Shown: positions 52,676 to 61,264, counted from the stretch's first letter. The stretch: DNA of 64,000 nt from Diploptera punctata (GCA_030220185.1 JASPKZ010003432.1:2158501-2222500); one strand, 5' to 3'. Translations and numbers: made by a program. The notes: generated by a model from the sequence alone, not told the origin.

Positions 52676-53090
52676 GAACTTTTATAGGAAAAATCAATAT
52701 GAGGTATATATTCAAAGTGAAAAATGGGAAACACATTATGAGGTTCTTAATTAATAAATTAATGAGTCATTTTTACATCTTACCTCATATTTCATGCTTT
52801 ATTAAACACGGTAACTATAGTTTTCAAATGATCTTGCCATTCATTTGAAAACTATAGTTACCGTGTTTAATAAAACATGAAATATGAGGTAAGATGTAAA
52901 AATGACTCATTAATTTATTAATGAGGTATATATACCTCACCTCATATCCAATCTTCTAAATATTGAGAGGGAGTAAGAAGCAGTTCTTCTAAACGATATA
53001 TCAGTCGAAATATTACTGCAGATTTTTGAAACTGGTAGAATTAGAGGACTGGATAAGAGGTGAGATATAAAGAATTTTGATTTAAATCTT
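52676..53090. mobile_element. PLE-derived foldback element with TSD, containing another
   Basis: The perfect 13-bp duplication AAAATGCTACCTT lies at 52663-52675 and 53091-53103. The tail is on the left (TTATAGGAAAAATCAATATG, 52682). The arms CCTCACCTCATATCCAATCT (52935) and AGGACTGGATAAGAGGTGAG (53045) are inverted. The foldback 52712-52920 is inserted just inside its left end. Confidence 0.85.
52712..52920. mobile_element. Near-perfect foldback hairpin with TSD
   Basis: The perfect 13-bp duplication ATGAGGTATATAT lies at 52699-52711 and 52921-52933. The arms are about 80 bp (52750-52830 and 52840-52921) with one mismatch by eye and a spacer of about 9 bases. They include TTTTTACATCTTACCTCATA and its inverse. 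The tail is on the left (ACACATTATGAGGTTCTTAA, 52731). It has no hammerhead boxes and no coding sequence. Confidence 0.9.
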
Positions 53091-53160
53091 AAAATGCTAC
53101 CTTCCTACTTACCATTCATGATGAGGTTACAGATGGTCCAATTTTGGGAGATGTAAATAT

Positions 53161-53665
53161 CAAATTAATTTAATCAGTTCTTTACACCTCACTCATAATT
53201 GCTCTCTTTCTTGGGATTGGTTTCAAAGGAACATCTCCTTTATCCTCAGTCAATAAAGACTCCCAAAGGACATCTTAACAGTCTGTTGTTAGATGATGCT
53301 AAGATTATCCTTTGAAACAAGTTCCAAAAAAAAAAAAAAACTAATGTGAGGTGAGATGTAAAGAATTAATATTTGATTTTAAGAAGTGATATTTTGAGGT
53401 TATTTTAATTTAATCTAACCAGTCTAGACAAGCTGACGATAAAACAGAATTATTTTGAAACATGTCCAAGAACAAATCAACATTAATATTGAGGTAAGAT
53501 GATCAGACTGAAAATAATTTAATGTAAAGAATTGTTTCAATTTATTTAATAAAATGCCTCATAGTGTTCCAAAAAAAGAAAGCTAGTGTGAGGTGAGATG
53601 TAAAGAATTGTTTCATTTTATTTAATAAAATGCCTCATAGTGTGACATCCTATCAATTTGATGTT
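53161..53665. mobile_element. Composite foldback element with TSD
   Basis: The perfect 12-bp duplication AGATGTAAATAT lies at 53149-53160 and 53666-53677. The left part (53163-53380) is a foldback with CTGAGGATAAAGGA, loop, TCCTTTGAAAC on the minus strand. The right part contains half of the 41574-type element (53400-53515). Two direct copies of GTAAAGAATTGTTTCA...AATGCCTCATAGTGT follow (53524 and 53598). It is a mosaic of three subfamilies. Confidence 0.75.
53220..53249 (-). ncRNA. Hammerhead-like core motif
   Basis: Minus strand: CTGAGGA, one T, perfect 6-bp hairpin AAAGGA/TCCTTT with loop GATGT, then GAAAC. Both boxes are canonical; only the extra T is unlike a textbook hammerhead. Confidence 0.4.
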
Positions 53666-53677
53666 AGATGTAAATAT

Positions 53678-54776
53678 GTTCACTTTATCTAGATGTGCTG
53701 CAAAACAACCATGCCCAGTGATCATCCAAAATGTAATGTAGCAATCCTTTTTTATGGCTGTTTTATTGAAATATAATTTGTAATCCTTTTCATTAATTCT
53801 ATATTTGTTTGATTCGAATTAATGTTTAAATCTAGTCGTAATTTTATATTCAATACTTGTTTGGTCTTCATTTTAAAGAACTCATATGCAAGGTTAAATA
53901 AAATCAAAGCTTGTCACCGTATGTACCTAAATACAATGCAAAGTATATTGTAAAATTAATAATTTTCTGTGTATATGTTTTTAAAAAATTAATTACTTAT
54001 ATTGTATGTAGGTATGAAAGTTATTGCTTATATTTTTTATTATGAGAAGCTTGGGATTCCCCTTTAAAACTGTGATTTTTTTCTTTTTTTGTATTAGTTC
54101 TTAAAGATATTGATTATATTAAACACTTTTTAATGCTCAAATAAGAAAGCCAGTAATTGTGAATATTATTCTAAAAATACACATGGCGTAGCCATAGTAT
54201 TAAACTTGAGGACTTCTAAGTAAAGGTGCATATTCTGAGAAAATGCAAAATCTACAGTGACGGCTTGTGACTTAAGAAGTAGGTAGATGTATTGATTGTT
54301 TGATTTTCCATTAAATGTAAGATATAATAGACTTTGTTATAAAAGATGTCTCAATCTATGTCTCTCTGAGTTGAGTACTCTGTGTCATCAATTGCTCATG
54401 CTACAAATAGATCGAGACTCTGATTAGATGATAAAGAATAGGCTTTACCATTTTCTTTTAGTTAATGCCATTAATAACAGTTGTCAGATAAATCCCCACT
54501 TCTATAATGGTCTGATTTCAGTGATTTTTTTGAGAATTCGTTTATTATTTTATTTCAGTGGCATATACCAAGTTTTGGTGCAAAAACAGAAAATTAAATG
54601 ATTTATTTTTTCATTTTTGCTTCATGTGGACCTCCACTCATAATAGTCCAGTTTAGCTGGTTAACAAACTTGGCCTTATTTTTTTTAATTAATTGCTATA
54701 TACAAAGTTTGGTTCCAAAATAAATTGCAGCCACTAGAGCATTAACAGACACGCATATATAATTTTATATTTATAT
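53678..54776. other. Intergenic, nothing recognised
   Basis: AT-rich with no recognised gene or transposon end. Confidence 0.4.
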
Positions 54777-54985
54777 GTATCCATCCATAGCAATTCTGCC
54801 CAAAGGCAGGTCCTTCACTGCAATCATAGCATTTTCATGCTATGTTTGCAGCATTACTAGGGAATTATAGGTGTGGTAGCTTCCCGTTGCTTTCCACACC
54901 AGTGAAGGATGATGATGATGGCCATATGATTTCAGGTACCATTTGGGCCTTAAAGTTTTCCTGACATTTGTCTTACAGATACGAA
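54777..54985 (-). repeat. SINE, 5'-truncated copy
   Basis: CCATCCATAGCAATTCTGCC (54781), GGTAGCTTCCCGTTGCTTTC (54878) and AGTTTTCCTGACATTTGTCT match the body and 3' end of 15003-15346 in reverse. The tRNA head is missing. Confidence 0.75.
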
Positions 54986-55152
54986 ATACTATACGATATG
55001 TATCATAAGTGTTAAAAATTCAGATAATATTTTGTAATGCTAATGTAAAATATATATTAAGATTTATTTTGATTAAAAAATTAGTTTTGTTTGGGTAAAG
55101 ATAAAGAGCAATAACATATAGTGTAATAGCAAAATTGAATATTAAATGTCAA
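54986..55152. other. Intergenic, nothing recognised
   Basis: No recognised feature. Confidence 0.35.
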
Positions 55153-55165
55153 CAACTCTATGCCT

Positions 55166-55369
55166 GATTTAAAATTCTTTATACCTCATCTCATATCCAG
55201 TCTTTAAATTATACCAGTTTCAAAACCTAGTAATGTAAAATATTACCGAAGATGAAACCACCTAGGTTTTGAAACCGGTATAAGTAAAAGACTGAATATG
55301 AAGTGAAGTATAAAGAATTTAAATTTAAATCGTAAATTAAACCTCATAGTGATTTTTCCTATAAAAGTT
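55166..55369. mobile_element. Complete 204-bp PLE-derived foldback with TSD
   Basis: The perfect 13-bp duplication CAACTCTATGCCT lies at 55153-55165 and 55370-55382. The left end starts directly with the arm (GATTTAAAATTCTTTATACC). The right end has the arm inverse and then the full tail AACCTCATAGTGATTTTTCC, TATAAAAGTT. The centre holds CCGAAGATGAAACC, loop, GGTTTTGAAAC. This copy defines both termini of the subfamily. Confidence 0.9.
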
Positions 55370-55382
55370 CAACTCTATGCCT

Positions 55383-55669
55383 ATTTTACTTAGAAGTCTT
55401 CAGTTATTTTGTGAATTCATATATGGATTATATTTCTCACAGAAGATACAATAAGTAGACTTTTAAAGTCAGTAGATTATTTTTATATGGTTGATAAATA
55501 ATAGAATATAAAGCAGAGTAAAAATCATAAATATTCTAATAGAGGTTATTTTATTATTTTCTTTTCTTTTCCCACAATTTTCAATCCCTTTATCTTTGAT
55601 GTTTCATTTTTTCAGTCTACGTTCTCCACAGAACCTGAGTGTAAATTTATTTTTGCTTAACCCTCTCAA
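55383..55669. other. Intergenic, nothing recognised
   Basis: No recognised feature. Confidence 0.35.
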
Positions 55670-55905
55670 TTCCACATTATAGTGAGAAATCTGTAATTTA
55701 TCAAATAAGTTGTAATGATTGCAGTAAAGTTTATATAGGAAAAACTAAAAGGAATTTGGAAACTCGTACTAAAGAACATTTTAGAAATATTAAAAATTGT
55801 GAAATTGAAAAATCTGCACGTAGTTTACTAGAACATCAAAAAATTGGAAGAGAAGCAAAACTTTTAAAACAATTGGATAAACCTTTAAAATTGACAGTTT
55901 GGGAG
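55670..55905 (+). pseudogene. PLE GIY-YIG endonuclease remnant
   Basis: Decayed frames read CNDCSKVYIGKTKRNLETRT, KEHFRNIKNCEIEKSA and LLKQLDKPLKLTVWEN (55710-55905). The motif (-YIG-TKRNL--R--EH) matches the copies at 29.3 and 52.0 kb. It is interrupted after LTVWEN by the foldback at 55906, and a related C-terminal piece lies at 56195-56420. Confidence 0.75.
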
Positions 55906-56150
55906 AATAATAAAATATACGAATAAAAACTGTGAAATAGTCACCTTGTAGGACCGTCTCCTCAACTTAAAATGTTTTTAACACTTTGTAGGCCTTTCGG
56001 GACTAGTCCCATCATCAGCAGAACAAAGTAGGTTTGATGATGGGACTAGTTCCGAAAGGCCTACAGAATATTAAAACATTTTAAGCTGAGGAGACGGACC
56101 TACAAGGTGACTATTTTTTTATAGTTTTTATTAATATTTTTATTATTGTG
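55906..56150. mobile_element. Foldback element with the best hammerhead-like hairpin
   Basis: The arms are inverted: AATAAAAACTGTGAAATAGT (55924) and GACTATTTTTTTATAGTTTT (56109), with GTCACCTTGTAGGACCGTCT facing GACGGACCTACAAGGTGACT. This subfamily differs from the others: it lacks the GAGGTAAG arm ends. Its core on the minus strand is CTGATGATGGGACTAGTCCC then GAAAG. The duplication was not resolved. Confidence 0.65.
55994..56018 (-). ncRNA. Hammerhead-like core motif, perfect boxes
   Basis: Minus strand: CTGATGA, one T, GGGAC/GTCCC hairpin with a 2-base centre TA, then GAAAG. The plus-strand mirror (56034-56058) starts TTGATGA. Confidence 0.35.
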
Positions 56151-56194
56151 ACTTACTACCTCAACGGAATCTTACCATGAATTTTACTAGTATC

Positions 56195-56420
56195 GAGTTT
56201 GGAAGGAGATATAAATTCAGAAAAATAAATATAGATTGATGATCTTTGATATTCCTAACGAACAAAATTTTAATTTCAAAGTTTATCAATTCAACCATAG
56301 ATGGCAGCACAGAAGATGTTAATAATAATTTCATCAGTCGGAGTTGTGACTGATGATGGATGAAATGTCATCTGAAATCATGGTCTCATGAAAAGTACGA
56401 AATTTATGAAGTGCGTTTAA
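56195..56420 (+). pseudogene. PLE endonuclease C-terminal remnant
   Basis: Broken frames resemble 16057-16562: MIFDIPNEQNFNFK-like (56246-56290), an ACCATAGATGGCAGCACAG block, and CTGATGATGGATGAAATGTC then TGAAATCATGG (56349-56385), a decayed hammerhead-like core. Confidence 0.6.
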
Positions 56421-57204
56421 AAAAAAAAAATCTCCGATGAATTTAAAAAAATATCCTCACTTCACATGCAAATTTGTTCTGAATTTTTTATTTTTTTCAA
56501 AATAAAAAAAATTGGTCTTCTTGGGTTTTGCAAGAGCCATCTTTCCTGCTGAAACTGAGGTATGTTTTATAATTGGTATTAAAAATGTTAAATTCATGTA
56601 CATTAAGTTATAAGGAGGTGTGGAATTTGTAATCATACTCACTGTAAAAGTCATGACTTAAAAGGGTTAAACAAGTCTTTATGTTCAAAATTTTGTAGGA
56701 AGTAACACTATGAGGTTACTTACCTGCCTAAAATATACTGGCAATTCTGTGGTAATATATATTGTTTTATTATTGCAGGAATTATAAAATTAACAAATAT
56801 TAATGGTATAAAAAATCTGGCAAACAACTCACATTGAGATTAAAATTAATGATTTTAAAAATGTTACTCCAAAGAGCAGAGTCTAAAACATCTTGAATGT
56901 GGCTAAATTGTAAGAGAATATAAAACATTGGAGCCTGCTGGTTGGGCCATTAAGTCTTAAATATTGTTATTAAGGGAATGTTAATGAAAGCATGATTGTA
57001 TTAATTTCTTCAAGTTTCCCCTTCATAATTAATTAATTCAATTAAAAACTGTATAGAATGATTATATGAGTGTAGCAGATGGATTTCTATGACAAAAATA
57101 TTACTTCTGACGCCAGTAGCTCATAAATAACATTGTGACAATTTTTTTCAATTGTCTATTAAAAATCACAGATACCATAGATTTATCTCAATTGATACAG
57201 CAGT

Positions 57205-57259
<55 letters not shown>

Positions 57260-57404
57260 AGAAGGTTTTCTGTAACATGTTTTTTTTTCTAAAAAGTCAT
57301 TTTGAATTCCATGAAAATAGATGTCTAAACTCTACAAAAATTTTAAGATTAAAGAATTATATGGTTTTCTTTTTGCCTTTTAAATATTACTGTAAAACAG
57401 TAAA
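56421..57404. other. Intergenic; one foldback tail scrap and an (ATT)n tract
   Basis: TAGGAAGTAACACTATGAGG at 56697 is an isolated foldback tail. An (ATT)n microsatellite spans about 57207-57258. Nothing else recognised. Confidence 0.5.
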
Positions 57405-57436
57405 CAACTAATATTGATATTTGAAGAGAAAGTTTT

Positions 57437-57509
57437 GCCTAGACCGAGACTCGAACCCAGGACCTTTGGGTTTCTGGGCCAAATGGTCTACCAACTGAGC
57501 TACTGAGGC
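57437..57509 (-). repeat. tRNA-like unit, loop triplet AGA
   Basis: 73 nt. Read on the minus strand: GCCTCAG acceptor, D arm GCTC/GACC (damaged), anticodon region TTTGGCCCAGAAACCCAAAG, B box GGGTTCGAGTCTC. Confidence 0.6.
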
Positions 57510-57684
57510 AAGTTGCGATCTAGATACAAATTTTTCTCTTTATATGTTGTAATTCCTCGCGCCAAATGCTTTAAAACCGTTGCTTCTATTATATAATTGT
57601 AGGCTTTCACGGCCGGCGTCTTGATCCATATTTGGTTCGTCTTCCGGGCTTATAGGCCGTGGTCTGGTTGTCTTCTTACTCGAC

Positions 57685-57716
57685 GTTTCGTCTACTGCTG
57701 CGGTAGACATCATCAG
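57685..57716 (-). ncRNA. Hammerhead-like core motif at PLE end
   Basis: Minus strand: CTGATGA, one T, perfect 6-bp hairpin GTCTAC/GTAGAC with loop CGCAGCA, then GAAACGTC. Mirror of 59675-59706. Confidence 0.45.
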
Positions 57717-57921
57717 GAGATACTGCGTGCTTTCTGTGAACTCCTCAACAGTCGGCTGCAGACTGGCTGATCGTTGGAAACTGTCTCTCTGTTTATAGCT
57801 AAATCCCGGGTGGAGGGGAGGTTTTCTGCGCGCACCGAGTTTTGCGCTGTATTGCCGTGTGCAGAAGTCATAGGCTTCGTTGTCGTGTTATGCAGTGCTG
57901 GGATCCAAATTTTGTTTATCT

Positions 57922-58518
57922 TCAAGGTTTCTTCTTTTTGTTGAAGGAATTTTTATGTTTATATATTTCTATGGCTTCTCTGTATAGTCTGGTGTAGTAA
58001 TGTGATGTTTGTGATAATACCTGGGTATCTTCAAATCTTATAATATGTTGTTGGTTGTTCATTAAGTGTTCCGCTACGGCCGATTTTTCATTTTTTTTTA
58101 ACCTGCAGTGTCTCATGTGTTCTTGTAATCGTGTGTTGATCATTCTTTTTTTTGTACCGATGTACACCTCTCCACAACTGCACGGGATACGATATATACC
58201 GGCATGACTCAAAGGATCTCTAGTGTCTTTGGCTGGGCGCAGTATATTGCTGATTTTTTGTGTTGGTTTGTAGGTTGTTGCTATGTTGTATTTCTTTAAT
58301 ATTCGTCCAATTTTCTCTGTTGTTGTTTTGATATAAGGTAGGTAAACCTTACCATTTATCTCTTCCTTGTTTTCGTTTTCGGGCCTATATTTCTTGGGAT
58401 TTATGGCTCGACGAAAATCTGTTTTGCTGTATCCATTGGTAAGAAAAGCTGCATGGAGATGATTGATTTCTTCTTGCAGATACTGTGGTTCCGAAATCCT
58501 TTTGGCTCGTTCAACCAA
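57922..58518 (-). pseudogene. PLE endonuclease fragment, open but lacking RT
   Basis: 198 residues: MVERAKRISEPQYLQEEINH, a conserved FLTNGYSKTDFRRAI linker, KYNIATTYKPTQKISNILRP, then SHAGIYRIPCSCGEVYIGTK (GIY-YIG), RLQEHMRHCRLKKNEKSAVA and LYREAIEIYKHKNSFN. The CxC pair within GIY-YIG (PCSCG) and H-N-type spacing are typical of insect PLE endonucleases. The frame is fully open, but the RT upstream is replaced by the other arm. A second frame (57713-57925) continues with a terminal-repeat-encoded segment. Confidence 0.85.
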
Positions 58519-58524
58519 TTTCTA

Positions 58525-59469
58525 CATGGAAAAATTTGAAAAACAGGCTTTGGAGAATGCTACCTTAAGACCCACAGTCTGGCTAAGATATATGGATGAC
58601 ACCTTCGTCATTTGGGAACACGGTGAGGAGGAACTAGATAACTTCAAGAAGCACATAAATGGTATTTGTCCCAGCATCCAATTCACCCTGGAAAAGGAAC
58701 ATAACAACAGTCTACCGTTTTTGGATGTTTTGGTAATCCGAAACCAAGACATGACACTTGGACACAAGGTTTACAGGAAAAAATACTCACACAGACAGAT
58801 ACCTACACAAACAGTCTAACCACCATCCTAGACAAAAACGCGGGGATAATAAAAACCCTGGTTGAACGAGCCAAAAGGATTTCGGAACCACAGTATCTGC
58901 AAGAAGAAATCAATCATCTCCATGCAGCTTTTCTTACCAATGGATACAGCAAAACAGATTTTCGTCGAGCCATAAATCCCAAGAAATATAGGCCCGAAAA
59001 CGAAAACAAGGAAGAGATAAATGGTAAGGTTTACCTACCTTATATCAAAACAACAACAGAGAAAATTGGACGAATATTAAAGAAATACAACATAGCAACA
59101 ACCTACAAACCAACACAAAAAATCAGCAATATACTGCACCCAGCCAAAGACACTAGAGATCCTTTGAGTCATGCCGGTATATATCGTATCCCGTGCAGTT
59201 GTGGAGAGGTGTACATCGGTACAACAAAAAGAATGATCAACACACGATTACAAGAACACATGAGACACTGCAGGTTAAAACAAAATGAAAAATCGGCCGT
59301 AGCGGAACACTTAATGAACAACCAACAACATATTATAAGATTTGAAGATACCCAGGTATTATCACAAACATCACATTACTACACCAGACTATACAGAGAA
59401 GCCATAGAAATATATAAACATAAAAATTCCTTCAACAAAAATCCTTCAACAAAAAAGAAGAAACCTTGA
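58525..59469 (+). pseudogene. PLE RT end plus GIY-YIG endonuclease
   Basis: 58525-58800 encodes EKFEKQALENATLRPTVWLR, YMDDTFVIWEHGEEELDNFK (motif C with YMDD), NSLPFLDVLVIRNQD and KVYRKKYSH. A frameshift near 58790 follows, then LDKNAGIIKTLVERAKRIS (58830-58880) and the linker. The endonuclease (59164-59469) has SHAGIYRIPCSCGEVYIGTT and LQEHMRHCRLKQNEKSAVAE. A stop in CTGCACCC... was not seen; the break near 59136-59163 comes from one substitution (LHPAKDT for LRPAKDT), not a frameshift. RT motifs before C are missing. Confidence 0.85.
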
Positions 59470-59674
59470 AGATAAACAAAATTTGGATCCCAGCACTGCA
59501 TAACACGACAACGAAGCCTATGACTTCTGCACACGGCAATACAGCGCAAAACTCGGTGCGCGCAGAAAACCTCCCCTCCACCCGGGATTTAGCTATAAAC
59601 AGAGAGACAGTTTCCAACGATCAGCCAGTCTGCAGCCGACTGTTGAGGAGTTCACAGAAAGCACGCAGTATCTC

Positions 59675-59706
59675 CTGATGATGTCTACCGCAGCAGTAGA
59701 CGAAAC
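59675..59706 (+). ncRNA. Hammerhead-like core motif at PLE end
   Basis: CTGATGA, one T, hairpin GTCTAC/GTAGAC with loop CGCAGCA, GAAAC, followed by GTC. GAAACGTC could offer an intermolecular stem III (ACGT is self-complementary) followed by a GUC cleavage triplet. This is an inference. Confidence 0.45.
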
Positions 59707-59911
59707 GTCGAGTAAGAAGACAACCAGACCACGGCCTATAAGCCCGGAAGACGTTGCTTCTATCTTTGCATATGGTGGCCTCTTAGTTAAGAAGACATTA
59801 ATTGGGAATTTAACCTACTTTATAAAGCCAGTAGGGCTTCTATTGATGTTTTTATTATTAATTTAACACTTCTCTCTGAAGGATAAATTATATTTGAAGA
59901 GAAAAATTTTT

Positions 59912-59984
59912 GCCTAGACCGAGATTAGAACCCGGGACCTTTGGCTTTCCGGGCCAAATGCTCTACCAACTGAGCTACCGAGGC
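59912..59984 (-). repeat. tRNA-like unit, loop triplet GGA
   Basis: 73 nt; D arm GCTC/GAGC, 6-bp anticodon stem TTTGGC/GCCAAA with loop CCGGAAA, T arm CCCGGGTTCTAATCTCGG. Confidence 0.65.
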
Positions 59985-60071
59985 AAGTTGCGATCTAGAC
60001 GCAAATTTTTCTCTTTGGCACGAGGGAATTACAACGTATAAAGAGAACATTTTGCATCTAGATCGCAACTC

Positions 60072-60144
60072 ACCTCGATAGCTCAGTTGGTAGAGCATTT
60101 GGCCCAGAAAGCCAAAGGTCCCGGGTTCGAGTCTCGGTCTAGGC
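60072..60144 (+). repeat. tRNA-like unit, loop triplet AGA
   Basis: 73 nt; acceptor ACCTCGA/TCTAGGC (weak first pair), D arm GCTC/GAGC, anticodon stem TTTGGC/GCCAAA with loop CCAGAAA, T arm CCGGGTTCGAGTCTCGG. Confidence 0.65.
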
Positions 60145-60225
60145 GAAAAAAATTTTCTCTTCAAATATAATTTATCCTTCAGTGAGAAGTGTTAAATTAA
60201 TAATAAAAACATCAACTAATATTGA

Positions 60226-60489
60226 GTTATAATTGAAATTCCCATAATTCATTTATAAAACTGTAATGTAATATTTCCCAAATTGTGTTTCATGGAACAT
60301 TAGTATTCCACGCGGTGTTCATAATGTTCTGAAGCAGACTCAATGGTCTTGGTGGCATTACAATAATTATTGATTGAGAGGACTGTGAAATTTGTTGTGG
60401 TAATTTACTTTATGAAAATTAAATTATATCACTTATTAAAAAAACATTTCTCTAGGAAGCCATAATAAAACAATTTTAAGTAAACAACT
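60226..60489. other. Intergenic, nothing recognised
   Basis: No recognised feature. Confidence 0.35.
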
Positions 60490-60605
60490 TACAAATGCAT
60501 TTTCATCATCATCATTCAGGGATTAAGTCTGTTGGCTCGTTCCGGTTCCATGAAAGCTAGAATTGTTAAAATTGTTCAGACCATCATCTGTGTGGGTATC
60601 TAACA
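60490..60605 (-). pseudogene. LINE 3' end (group C), split by the RTE element
   Basis: CATCATCATCATTCAGGGAT (60505) and GCTCGTTCCGGTTCC are a minus-strand LINE 3' end. The same copy continues beyond the RTE element at 63896-64000 (minus strand: KLTDRIIKYRNDWKEHI-like and RMPEER-like reading), running off the window edge. Confidence 0.65.
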
Positions 60606-60649
60606 TTTCTCCTTCAGTACTTACTTACTTACTTACTTACTCACTGGCA

Positions 60650-61264
60650 CTATCGAACCCATAGGTTCATGGCCGCACGGACATAAGCTCTCCATACATC
60701 CCTATCCTGAGCTAATGCTTTCCAATCATTCCCTGTATAATCTACTTCCCTCAAATCATAGTTAATGTTATTCTCCCACCTCATTCTTGGTCTACCAACT
60801 GGGCGTTTTCCCTCTGACTTTCCTACAAGAAGCTTCCATGCAAGTCTTTCGTTCCCCATACGTGCAACATGTCCTGCCCATCGGAGTCTACGAGACTTTA
60901 CTGTTCTTAATATACCTGGCTTCCTATAAAGACCATGTAGTTCATTGTTATGTAGTCTTCTCCATTCACCTGTCTGTTCATCTCTCTTTGGTCCAAAAAT
61001 TTTCCTAAGTACTTTATTCTCAAATACTTGTAATCTCCTTTCCTCCCTTAAAGTAAGAGTCCATGTTTTGCATCCATATAATATAACAGGTAGAATAATA
61101 GTTTTATATATTTTCAGTTTAACGTTTTTTGAAAGGAGTTGGGACATCAAGAGTCTCTGCAATGCATAATAGCACGCTATTCCAGAATTGAGCCTATGTT
61201 TAATTTCTTTGTGCATCTCATTCCTATTTGTGATTACTGTTCCTAGGTATTTGAATTCAGCCAC
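60650..61264 (-). pseudogene. RTE-type LINE C-terminal domain
   Basis: Frame 3 of the element: AEFKYLGTVITNRNEMHKEI, ILPVILYGCKTWTLTLREER, VFENKVLRKIFGPKRDEQTG, EWRRLHNNELHGLYRKPGIL, RRLRWAGHVARMGNERLAWK, GKRPVGRPRMRWENNINYDL and a final MNLWVR. It overlaps the RT frame by about 20 bp through a frameshift at about 61243-61264 (the sequence AEFKYLG/RKWLNSNT is read in two frames). No known catalytic role. Confidence 0.88.

Larger units (their letters stand above)
57590..59752. mobile_element. Penelope-like element, inverted partial dimer with TSD
   Basis: The perfect 11-bp duplication GTTGCTTCTAT lies at 57579-57589 and 59753-59763. The two arms are 880-895 bp (57638-58517 and 58859-59753) and nearly identical, with a 341-bp single-copy spacer. 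The right-hand (+) copy reads RT motif C, endonuclease and terminal repeat in order. The left (-) copy has only the endonuclease and terminal repeat. The left terminus adds TTGTAGGCTTTCACGGCCGG (57597). A hammerhead-like core lies near each end. Confidence 0.92.
57418..60212. mobile_element. tRNA-like foldback element with TSD, containing a PLE
   Basis: The perfect 13-bp duplication CAACTAATATTGA lies at 57405-57417 and 60213-60225. The tRNA-like units are minus 57437-57509, minus 59912-59984 and plus 60072-60144. The tail is on the right (TATAATTTATCCTTCAGTGA, GAAGTGTTAAATTAATAATA). A PLE (57590-59752) interrupts it with its own duplication; without that it is about 620 bp and close to 41796-42915. 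Confidence 0.9.
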
